Both the position numbers and the translations under genes were made by a program. From positions 47,943 to 111,942 of the forward strand of contig BPQB01000098.1 of the NCBI GenBank assembly GCA_019973155.2: a stretch of DNA of 64,000 bases, given 5' to 3'. The notes beneath the pieces were generated by a model. It saw nothing but the letters and a program-made list of their open reading frames with translations. It made no database searches and was not told where the DNA came from. The DNA comes from Phanerochaete sordida. Lineage: Eukaryota > Basidiomycota > Agaricomycetes > Polyporales > Phanerochaetaceae. Positions 8,704 to 18,358 of this stretch are shown piece by piece. The stretch's first letter is position 1. Each line of letters opens with the position of its first letter.

Positions 8704-9515
8704 ATGACGGAACTCTGGCTCAGCTACCACCAGGCATCGCGCGCGCACGCGCCGCCGACGGCACAGCTGCTCGACCTCGACACGAAGGCGCACACGCTCG
8801 TCGACCTCGAGGACGTGCTCGAGCACGTCCTCGCGCAGGGCTTCCTCGCGCACGCGCTGCGCCCGCTCGCGTGGTGGGAGAAACACGGCGGCGAGCGCGT
8901 CCGCAACAGCGCCGCCGTCGCCGAGCTCCTCGCGCAGGGCGCCGGCGCGTGCCAGGAGGCCGCGATGCGGCTCGTCATCGGTGCGTCTTTCCCGCTCCCC
9001 CGTACTCGTGCCCCATGCGCCGTGAGGCTGACGACGGGCACCAGCGGACGTCCCGCCGGCGATGTGGATGGGGTACCGCTACACGGTGTCGCTGGGCACG
9101 CCGTGCATCACGCAGCGCATCAAGGTCGACGCGCTGCGCGCGCACGCGTGCGGCGGGCGCCCGCGGCTCGCGCACGTCACGAACCACCTCTTCGAGCGCG
9201 GCTTCCTCGCGGCGCATCTGCGCTCGCGCGTGCACTGGGAGGGCGTGTGCGGCGCGGACCTCGCGGAGGACGCCGACCTGTTCGAGCTCCTCACGACCGG
9301 CGAGGGCATCTGCGAGGAGCAGCCGCTCACGCTTGTTGTCGGTGCGTGGTGATCGTGTATGCGCGGCCTGGTGAGGGTGTTGATGTTGAGGCATGTTGCA
9401 GATAATGCTTTTCTTCATGACCACCGCTGCCACGGCTGAGGGGCCCAAGGCGGCGTACGAATGGATTTGGGGCGTGCTGCTAGTTCTGCTATTCTTGTTG
9501 TCATTTGCTCGTTAG
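8704..9515 (+). CDS. Unrecognised protein built of two homologous ~90-aa repeats, possible C-terminal tail anchor
   Basis: I do not recognise a named family. Repeat 1 (8704 to about 8981) starts LWLSYHQASRA and ends RLVI. Repeat 2 (about 9062-9342) starts MWMGYRYTVSLG and ends LTLVV. Both share the order: aromatic strand, H-(V/L)-x-x-(V/L)-F/L-x-x-GFLAxxLR, a Trp-Glu pair, an ELL block, a G-x-C-x-E block, and a hydrophobic last strand. An intron separates the repeats (about 8982-9052). The last exon starts after the AG at about 9402. The commonest-type donor (GTGCGT, 9342) gives a short soluble end (DNAFLHDHRCHG, stop 9437-9439). A slightly different donor gives a hydrophobic tail (WIWGVLLVLLFLLSF, stop 9513-9515) like a membrane tail anchor. 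The end listed here is the longer form. Confidence 0.55.
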
Positions 9516-9601
9516 TGTCGTGTACCATTACGCTGAATGTAATCTGCCATGCTGGACATTTCGCACGTGTGCGGAATAGTGACAAGAGGCTATAAGCTGA
9601 A

Positions 9602-11332
9602 TTAGAAGGATCTGGTAAGATACACAGCAAAAAAACGAGGGGAGATCAAGTCACGACTATCGCCGCCTTCTGCTTCCTTGGAACTTTGACGTCTCCCTCC
9701 GCAAGCGTCTAAACACGAAGCCATCAGCCAAACAGCACAGTGGGGTCGACGATGTTCAACGCACCGACTCGCCCGCTCCCTCTCGACCTCGCGCCTCTCC
9801 ACCTCTTCGGGACTGAGCACCTCAAAGCGCGTCTTGAACTCCTCCGCCTCGCCCCAGTCACGCCACACGCTGCGCAGGGGCTTCGGCCCGCGGCCGTCCT
9901 TGGGCGTGCGCCCCCAGCCGAGGCCGAGGCCGGTCTTGTCCTTGAGGAGGCTGAGCCCGCTGCGGTCGCGCGGGCGCTCGGGGTCGTCGTGCGCGGGGTG
10001 CGCGTCGACGCCGAGCACGCCCCACTCGATCGCGTCGCGCTTGTGCTTGATGAGCTCCTCGTGCAGCGCGTGCGCGACGAGGGGCACGGCCTCGCCCGCG
10101 AGCCCGAGGTCCGCGCACAGCTGGCTCGCGAACTGCTCCGGCGTCAGCGGCGAGAGCAGGTCCCACTCGATGTGGTCGAGCAGGTGGTACGTCGCGATTT
10201 GCACGTCGATCTGCGCGGGTCAGTGCGTGTGCGCAGAGTTTGATCGCGGGACTCACGCTGAGGATCACACGGCACTCTGGCACCTCGTCCTCCCCTGGTC
10301 CGAACGGGTTCGCTATGTCGAAGTCCATGGATGCGACGCCCTCGTGCTCTTCCAATTGAGCGCGAATCTGGTTTGCCACGAGCTCTACCCAGGGGTGCTC
10401 CGGTAGGTCGAGGTCTTGGACGAACGAGCGCGCAAAGACCTCCGGAGGTATCAGGTCTTCGTGCAAGTTCCACACGAAACAGTCTCGGATTCTATGAGTG
10501 TCTGTTTCGAATTCGACGCGTATCGGGACCAGGGATGCGGGTTTCCGTGCTTGCATTTCGAGGGACTCTGGCGGGCTGTCGACAGGCACAGTGAGTCAGG
10601 CAACATTAGGCCTCAGCACGCTGAAGCTCACATGTAAGGATGCGGTGTGGGTTGTGCAGGCTTGGCCGTGATGAACCTCTCAGGAGGGACCATGCCAAGG
10701 TAGCTTTGATTCAGAGTGTTGCTTTTCTGCGCAAGCATTGGCGTTTGCGGCGCTGCCTGCACAATGTGGGTAACCCCTCCCGCACTGAAAACGCCCGCAC
10801 CAACGGGGGCCTTGCTGGACAGCCTCGCAGTAGTGCGTACCGAAGACCTGACACCACCATTCGCCATGAAATCCGAGTCGTCTGAGTCGATGGCACCTGC
10901 GTCTGGAAACTCGTCGCCGGATCCGGGGTCGGCATAGTTGATCATGCCTCCGCGGCGGGTGCTTCGGGTGTTCACAGCTGCCGCAGTTGGGGTGGAAAAG
11001 ATGGGCTGCATAAGGAGGGTAGCACCTGTACGCAGGCGCGATGCATAGGTGGTCCTCAGGGCCTGGGGAACTGTAGGCAACACGCCTCGTGGAGGGTAGG
11101 CCCGAGGGTCCTGAGCTGGAGCTTGAGGCATGCCCATGGCGTTTGGTGTTGCTACACGGGGGATGTTGGTCTGGATGGCGGGGAGGTAGGTGCTGGTGGA
11201 AGGCTGAGGCGTCACCGCCAGGGAACTCCCTTTTGTGGCTCGAGTCTTCCGGCTGGGGTTCGTTCTGCCATTCGTGGGAGGCGGCGTTACGGAATCCGAC
11301 CAGTGTCTGATGTTGTTCATGTAGGCTGGCAT
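9602..11332 (-). CDS. SNF5/SFH1: SNF5/SMARCB1-family core subunit of SWI/SNF- or RSC-type chromatin remodeller
   Basis: This is a core scaffold subunit of ATP-dependent nucleosome remodelling complexes in the nucleus. The first exon (from ATG 11332) is Pro/Thr-rich and contains TTYASRLRTGATLLMQP and the acidic patch NYADPGSGDEFPDAG. After an intron near 10600 the two SNF5 repeats follow: LVPIRVEFETDTHRIRDCF with PPEVFARSFVQDLDLP, and, after an intron near 10210-10255, VDVQIATYHLLDHIEWDLL with PEQFASQLCADLGL and HEELIKHKRDAIEWG. The order is that of SNF5/Sfh1 proteins; which yeast paralogue it matches cannot be decided. The C-terminus is uncertain: the open frame continues through CVEHRRPHCAVW to a stop at 9602, but a one-base shift near 9760 would give the compact end LNIVDPTVLFG. 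An extra 5' exon is also possible. Confidence 0.85.
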
Positions 11333-12267
11333 GATTGGCTAGCTGAGAGGGGCAATCGCCACGGCCGAACGAGCTGGACGCACCTGGATGAATCTGCGCT
11401 GGAAGTGCTGTGGCAGGATTTTGCGGGGGCTGAGGACGACCTGCGGCGGCAGACAGCTGAGTGACGGCCTGCCTCAAGTGGAGGTCTGTCATACTCTGGA
11501 AGGTATGGCTGGTGGCGCCGCTTCCTCCTGGTTCTGACATAGCCTGGACGGTCGCCGCAAAGCAAGGAGCAAGCCGAGGAGAGTCTTTGGGCGGCAGCGA
11601 GCGGTGAACGCAAGAACTGATCGCGTCGAAATTGTCACGCACGCTACGCGTTCGTCACGAGGATCACACAGCTGTCACTGTCACCCGGACCCTGTCACAG
11701 GCCAATGTCACGAGAGGCGGTCTCCTGTTCCCTGCCCGCGCCCACCGAGGGAACAGATTCCGCGCTGAGTCCCAGCATCAGCCCGCTGAGTGACCATCCG
11801 CGCCCAGCATCCGAGGCCACCTCGCCGGCGTCGACTTCCAGCACCTTGGCGGCCTGTATCGCAACATCTTCGGTGCCTTCCATTCACTGGGTTCCCCTAT
11901 GACCCCCGTATGTCCCTCTCGGTTGCCAATCCAGGTGGCGTGCTTTGTCTTGCTTACGCGACCTCCAGCTCTCATTTGACTGATTACCAGGCTATGGGCG
12001 CGACTCTCTGGTCGGAGCCCCGGGTCTTGCACACTTGCAGACCCTGAGCACGCACTAAGAATACCGAGGAGGTCTTGCGTTGGCCGCATCGATTACACGA
12101 GACCCTCGAAGGGATGTCGCCGCCCAATCCACACGTCAACAGCTATTGTTCGGATAGTCGATCCAACTTGGCTTGACCCTCCAAGGTCCGCAGCCTTATA
12201 GTGCCGCCCCATCTCCTGCTCGAACCCTCGCAGATTCATCGACCGATCCACCGTCTCTATCCTCGTC
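11333..12267. other. Divergent intergenic region
   Basis: This separates the SNF5-type gene (leftward) from the flavoprotein gene (rightward). The proximal 300 bp on the minus strand stays open in a Pro/Ala/Gln-rich frame and could hold an upstream exon or leader of the SNF5-type gene. The remainder has only short Ser/Pro-rich ORFs that I cannot support as genes. Confidence 0.4.
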
Positions 12268-14296
12268 ATGACTATCCGCGGCGTCCAAGGCTGGCACCGA
12301 GGCGAGATCCTCATCCATGAGAGGCTTGGCTTCGCCTCCGACATGCTCGACAACTACACATGGATCAAGGCCGAGATGCCTGACCAGCACCGCGAGTTCC
12401 ACAGCACGCGACTGCCCTTCATCCCCGTCACTACTCTCGACGACAAGAATCGCCCCTGGAGTTCCATCTTCGCTGGCCGCACCGGCGAGCCGGGTTTCGT
12501 CACGAGCCCCGGCACGCAGCGCCTAGACATGGAGATCAAGGTTTGGGAGGGCGACCCTTTCCTGGAGAACTCGAAGCTGTATGATGGCCACATGCTCGTC
12601 GCAGGGATTGGCATCGAGTTCTCGACGCGTCGAAGGAACAAATTCGCGGGGCATGCGTTCGAGATGGAGCAGGAGAACGATGTGTTCCGTTTGAAGATGG
12701 TCGTGAATGAGGCGATAGGGTGAGTCGCATTCCGCTCGTGCTCGGAGTTGTGTTCACATCTGCTCAGAAATTGCCCCAAATACATCAATGTCCGCACCCT
12801 CGACCCCTACCCCAATACTGTCCCTGTTGTCGCCCACAAGTGTCTCGACGTGCCAGAAGATGGGCGTATGCCTGATGAACTTTGCGAGTTCGTGCGCAAC
12901 TCAGACACGATATTCATCGGATCCTCCTACGAAGCCCAAACCGAGGACGCGGATAAATTCCCTTCTCACGTTGGCCAGAATCAACGAGGTGGAAGGAGAG
13001 GCTGGGTGCGCGTACGGAATGATGGGCGGACATTGGTGATACCCGACTATTCAGGTACGATCCGTGTCACTGAGGTTTGCAACGACGAGCAACTCTTTCT
13101 TCCCAGGGAATCGTGTTCTCAGCTCTTTGGGTAACATCGAGGCAACTCCCGTCGCAAGTGTCAGTATCGTGGACTTCGTAACTGGAGACGTCCTCTATGT
13201 CACCGGGACGGCGCATACAGCCGTCGGGAAGGAGTCTCAAGTCATCATGCCACGTCAAGCAGTGGTCACCCTGCTCGAGGTGACGGGTTACATCTTCGTC
13301 CGCGACGCTCTTCCTGTTCGTCAGCGACCTGGAACCGAGACGGAGCGTAGTCCGTACAGCCCTCCGGTACGCATGCTCGCGGAAGAAGATGCCTCCGGAG
13401 CAGCGAAATTCGCGGAAGAAGAAATTTATGTCACCCTCACCCGCGTTCGGGTCCACAGCGACAACCTTGCTACCTTCACCTGGGAAGCGACGAAACCCCT
13501 CACCATTCGCCCTGGTCAGACTGCGGCCCTCGACTTTTCAGAGGTAGTAGGCAAAGCAGGGTATCAACACATGGCCTCGATGAACCCCTCTAGTGTCAAC
13601 GACGACCGTGTCCGGACGTGGACGATCTCGAGCGCGCACCTGGATCCCGCAGGCACGAAGACGTTCGACCTCACGATGCGCAAGAAGGAGCACGGCGCCG
13701 TGACCGGCGCGCTCTTCGTGCTCGCGCGCAAGCTGCAGGAACTCAAACCGGACGCACTCGACGACGCGCGCTCAATCGGGCTCCGTGTCCGGCTCGTCGG
13801 CATCGCCGGCGAGTTCGCGCTCGCGATCCCGCCTGCGCCGAGCGACCCCGCGACGGAGCTGACGTCGGCGATGCTCTGGCTCGCGGGCGGCATCGGGCTG
13901 ACGCCGTTCATGAGCATGCTCTCCGCGATCTCGGGCATGCCGCGCACGAACATCGTGTGGGACGCCGTGCTCGCGGTCGCGACGCGCGAGCCCGAGGTGC
14001 TTCTCCCGCTCATCGCAGGCGCGATTGGCGCCGCGACGCCGCGCCTCCGCCTCGTGGTGCACATCTACTCGAGCCAGCCGTGCCCGCCCTTCCCCGCCCT
14101 CACGCCGTCGGACGACCTCCAGGTCACGCTCGTGTCGCACAAGGGCAGGATCGACAACACACTGTTCGAAGCCACCCCCGACGCCGCGACGCGCACGGCG
14201 TACATGTGCGGGCCGGGAGAATTCGAGTCGGCGATGGTGAATCTGCTGACCGCGCATGGTATCACGGAGGTTGTCAGGGAGTCGTTCGAGTATTAA
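12268..14296 (+). CDS. Fusion flavoprotein: PNPOx-like FMN-binding domain + ferredoxin-reductase-type FAD/NAD(P) domain
   Basis: Three exons (12268-12719, 12768-13054, 13107-14296) give exactly 642 aa. The N-terminal half (WHRGEILIHERLG, FHSTRLPFIPVTTLDD, PWSSIFAGRTGEPGF, then CPKYINVRTL) is the pyridoxamine-5'-phosphate-oxidase-like split barrel seen in many fungal and bacterial flavoproteins. The C-terminal half has the flavin-binding strand RVRTWTISS, an AGEF turn, the nucleotide-binding signature WLAGGIGLTPFMSML and the terminal YMCGPGEFESAM / VVRESFEY of the ferredoxin-NADP reductase superfamily, but no 2Fe-2S cysteine cluster. This suggests an NAD(P)H-dependent oxidoreductase that passes electrons between flavins in one chain. 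The substrate is unknown. Confidence 0.85.
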
Positions 14297-14802
14297 GGTT
14301 GCTGTCGTTTCTCCTCTTCGCTATCTTCTCATGGGCTCACACCTTACTCAGTACCTAGCTTATTGTAATGGACTTCGAGCTTTCGACATACCCTATCTTC
14401 GTTTCGTCATAGACCGGAACCTGTTATGCAGCCTTGTTCCGACTGTGTTCGGCGCATACGTCAGGCGATGTCTTGTCGGGCGTCTTCATAAGTGCTGCGC
14501 TTGCTCTGCCTCGATGCTTTACATCCTCATGTTCTGCAGATGGTCACATCTTAACCCACCGTTAGGACATCCAGGAGACGATGCTAGACCTTAGCTTACT
14601 CAAGTCCTCGGCCCATGGGTCTCTTAAAACATGATCTATGGGTGCCGGTGATGGCCAAACAGCGGCCTCCAAGAGTGGCCCATGACATCACCTGTTCAAT
14701 CGCAGCACTGCTTATCGCTGCTCCATGCTACAGACATGTACAGCTATGCTTCTGGTGAGCTTCACTCGCGATGCTCCCATCTCTCGTCTCACTGCTTTCA
14801 AC
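14297..14802. other. Intergenic stretch before the first transporter
   Basis: AT-rich 3' flank of the flavoprotein gene, then the promoter side of the transporter. In the transporter frame an upstream ATG exists at 14725, but the one at 14803 gives the better N-terminus. No other gene is seen. Confidence 0.45.
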
Positions 14803-16310
14803 ATGTCCAGTGAAAGCGAATCCCCGCTGGTCGCGAGCCTAGCCGGTGCCTCTGAAGGCGCGATCTCAGTCCTCCTCACGCTCCTCGCTGGATATGTCTC
14901 CGCACGCGCAGGCCTCCTCGACCACCGCACCGTGCGGCTCGTCTCCGGTCTCTGCTCGCGGCTCTTCCTGCCGTGCCTCATCGTCGTGCAGATGGGCCCC
15001 GAACTGACCGCGCGCGAGCTCAGCGCGATGTGGATCGTGCCCGCGTGGGGGCTCGCGAGCACGCTTCTCGCGCACGCCATAGGCTGGGCAGGTCGCGCGC
15101 TCCTGCACACGCCGTACTGGGTCGTCGTCGCGGCTGGTAGGCCGAACGCGACCGCGCTCCCTCTGCTCCTCGTCCAGTCGCTCGCGCAGACGGGTGTGCT
15201 CGACCGACTTGCGAGTGACGGCGCATCGGCGGAGAGGATCCAAAGCCGTGCGAAGAGCCTCTTGCTACTCAACGCCGTCGTGCAGCAGACGTTCACCTTC
15301 CAGCTCGCGCCAGCTATCCTTCGCAGAGACGCGAATGGCGCGGACGACGAGGAGACCTGGAGAGAGGAGCTGGCAGCGCCCAGCTCAGGCCAGCACAAGA
15401 CGAAGATCAATCCGATCATCCAGGACGCTGAGCGCGTCGGGCTGCTGCAGGACCACGCCAGGCGCTCCTATGGTACCGAGGACGATGGCCAACCTCGCGC
15501 TCGGCAAGCTTTGGAATCCGTCGCAGACGAATCAGACATGGATCTTCCCTACAGCCTCGAAGTCGCTGGGAGGGTGGTTAAGAAAGCGTTCAGCTGGATG
15601 AGTCCGCCACTCATCGCTGCGTTGATCGCTCTTCTCTTCGGAGTGAGTGTTTTTCGGAAAGTTGTAGAGACGAAAGCTGAAATGTATTGCCTGCAGCTCA
15701 TCACTCCCTTGCACAATATCGCCTACGATCAACAGAGCGCCTTCTACTCTTCTATCACTCAGGCGGCAAAGAATCTCGGCGAGCTCTTGTACGTACTGCC
15801 TTCACAACGTGCAATACCGCCTCTTATGCCTTGATTCAGCGTCACGTTACAGATGTTCCTCGTGGGTGCCGAGCTGGCTATCGTGCCCAGTGCGCACCCA
15901 GGGGTCGTTTCAGGAGGCTTTTCGCTCCTCGTTCGATTCGTGATCATGCCAGGCTTTGCTTTGCTCTTCGTTTGGGCTACAGCTGGGCAGGGATGGTACA
16001 TCAACGACAAACTGGTCTGGTACGCATGCTTCAATCGTATCTCAATTTTTAGGACTCTTAACGTACCTGTGCAGGTTTTTGCTCGTCCTCATTCCGTCCG
16101 GCCCGTCAGCGATGCTTTTGGCTAATGTAGCTGAGACTGTCGGCGTGGATCAAGGGCCAATCGCTGGCTACCTCATCATTTCCGTGCGTGTCTTTGCGAG
16201 TCGCATTAATTCTGCTCGAATTAACAGAAATCTCTTAGTATCTTCTCTGCCCACTCATGGCGGCTGTCTGCGCATTCGGACTCCATGTCGTTGAGAATGC
16301 GTCTAACTAA
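14803..16310 (+). CDS. Auxin efflux carrier (AEC/PIN-like) family membrane transporter, copy 1
   Basis: Members of this family are 10-TM-type carriers; fungal ones sit in ER or plasma membrane and their substrates are mostly unknown. The chosen ATG at 14803 gives MSSESESPLV. TM blocks include AISVLLTLLAGYVSARAG, LVSGLCSRLFLPCLIVVQMG, MWIVPAWGLASTLLAHAIGW and WVVVAAGRPNATALPLLL. A hydrophilic central loop (about residues 175-265) follows, and the C-terminal bundle resumes with SPPLIAALIALLFG, MFLVGAELAIVPSAHPG, FLLVLIPSGPSAMLLANVAE and the last exon YLLCPLMAAVCAFGL ... VVENASN (TAA at 16308-16310). At least four introns break the C-terminal half. Tandem with the paralogue at 16820. Confidence 0.85.
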
Positions 16311-16819
16311 AGTTGATCCTCATTTTACTCCACCCATGTGCGCACTTCCTGTCTCCATATCTCCATATCTTAATACCTAAATCCGCTTTCCTCTAATTTA
16401 CCTACCTCTGCGTGTCTATACCCCTCTCGCTGCTCTCACACCTGTCTACCTGTTGACCAAGAACTTCCAATGTAGCGTTTTCTAATGTTAGAGCGGAGAC
16501 TGCCGCTGGAAGCACAGCTTTTGGAGCGGCTCGGTCGCACGTTCGCGCCCTTCATCGGTCTGCTCACTACGTCACCGCGTCACCAACTCTGGTGCCCCTG
16601 GCTATGTTGCGTCTCCCTCATCAGCAGGACAGCTCCACGTCCTTGAACAAGCTCATAATGGGCTCGAGCAGTATGATATCACCGGCATGAAACTTGAGCT
16701 GCGCGCGTATTACTCGTCCGTACCGTCACACGCTGCAATACATATCTGTGCGTACGATCCATACATTTTACACTACCTGACATCTCTAACGACCTCCAGT
16801 ACCCTCGGCTCATAGGGAA
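16311..16819. other. Spacer between the tandem transporters
   Basis: Non-coding. It holds the 3' flank of copy 1 and the promoter of copy 2. I see no additional gene. Confidence 0.5.
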
Positions 16820-18358
16820 ATGCTTGGGGCGCCGGACGATTCCCTACTCCCGAGCCTCTTTGGAGCGTTAGAGGGGACCGTCTCCATCGTCCTAACCTTC
16901 TTCGCCGGGTATGCCGTCGCGCGTAGGGGCTTCATCGACCACCACACCATCAAGAACGTCTCCAAGCTCTGCTCGGACGTCCTCCTCCCCTGCCTCATCC
17001 TCGTGCAGATGGGCCCGCAGCTCACTGGCGGCGAGCTCCGCCGCATGTGGGTGATCCCTGCATGGGGGCTTGCTAGCACCGCAGTGGCGCATGCCATCGC
17101 CTGGCTTGGGTGCGCCCTGTTCAAGCTGCCGTGGTGGGTCATCGCCGCCGCAGGGCGCCCCAACAGCAGCGCGATGCCGCTCCTGCTCCTCCAGGCGCTT
17201 TCGAATACAGGCGTGCTCAGCACTCTGTCGGACGCCCCGCCGGAGGTGGTCGTCGGCCGCGCCCAGGCGCTCATTCTTTTGAACGTCGTCATACAGGAGA
17301 CCCTCACGCTGCAGACGGCACCTGCGCTGTTCGAGCGAGATAGAGCGCACTGCGAGGCGACGTCGGGAGAAGAGCATGGGTCAGACATGCTAGCCCCTGC
17401 AAGGCTCACGAGAGGATCTGTCAAGATAAATCCGGTCGTACAGGATACCGCTCGCATTGGACTCCTACAGAATGCGTCACCTCAGGCTCAATCCAGACTA
17501 GCGGACGTCTCAGACCCGTACACGACAGCGCTACATCCTATAGTCGATCGGCCTGGGCCCTGGAGTGTATTCGTCAAGGGCAGTACTCGCCGGGCGAGCA
17601 CTGTTTCGAAAGGTGACAACTATCCTAAGCCCTCCTCTCATTGCAGCAATCGTCGCCTTCATACCGGGAGTAAGGGAAACTCACTTGCTCAACATACGCG
17701 CTGTTCTCACGCGAAACTGGCAGATTGTCCCTCCTTTGCACGCCATCTTCTACTCCGAAGACAGTCCGATTCATAGCTCTGTAACACAGGCCTTCAAAAA
17801 CCTGGGCGATTTATTGTACATAAGTTTGTTCTACTTCGAAAGCACGTCCCGCGCTCACCTCTGCTAGCGTTGTCCTGCAGATGTTCGTTGTCGGCGCAGA
17901 TTTAGCTGTGATACCAAACGCACATCCAGGTTTTGCGAACACAACGTTCGCCATGCTCGTGCGGTTTGCGATCATGCCTGGACTCAGCTTACTCCTCGTA
18001 TGGCTTACTGCGGGCCGCGGGTGGTATACGGACGATAGGCTGGTCTGGTGAGAGCGGCAAAGCCTCATCGCTCCTCATACATCTCGACTTACCCTCATTC
18101 GTCTCCAAGGTTTCTCCTAGTGCTCCTACCTGCAGGCCCGTCTGCAACGTTACTTGTCAGCGTAGCTGAGCAGGTAGACGTAGACCAGGGTCCCGTCGCT
18201 GCATTTTTGACTATTTCAGTAAGTCCTCAGGAATGTCGAGATTGTGCCGCAAAGCTGACCAGTGACTGGACGAATAGTATTTGTTTTCTCCCTTAATGGC
18301 GGCGATATGCTCCCTCGGGCTGGTGGTCGTGGATAGCGCCTGGCGCAGGACATCGTAG
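16820..18358 (+). CDS. Auxin efflux carrier (AEC/PIN-like) family transporter, copy 2
   Basis: Paralogue of the preceding gene with the same exon plan. It begins MLGAPDDSLLPSLFG; shared blocks are LLPCLILVQMGPQL, RMWVIPAWGLASTAVAHAI, VIAAAGRPNSSAMPLLLLQ, SPPLIAAIVAFIPG, MFVVGADLAVIPNAHPG, FLLVLLPAGPSATLLVSVAE and the final exon YLFSPLMAAICSLGLVVV ending at TAG 18356-18358. In the central loop the frame of QAQSRLAD must switch before YSSRAVLAGRALFRK. This needs either a very short intron (about 37 nt, GTCTCA...TATAG, near 17509-17545) or a real frameshift. If the latter, this copy is damaged. Confidence 0.75.

Noticed and set aside
8032..8886. 284-codon ORF on the minus strand
   Set aside because: Antisense to the two-repeat gene at 8704 and its promoter; composition follows GC bias and no domain pattern is visible.
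10680..11642. 320-codon minus ORF overlapping the SNF5-type first exon
   Set aside because: Mostly the wrong frame relative to the SNF5 N-terminus (TTYASRLRTG frame); only its proximal part could be an upstream exon, and no splice plan connects it.
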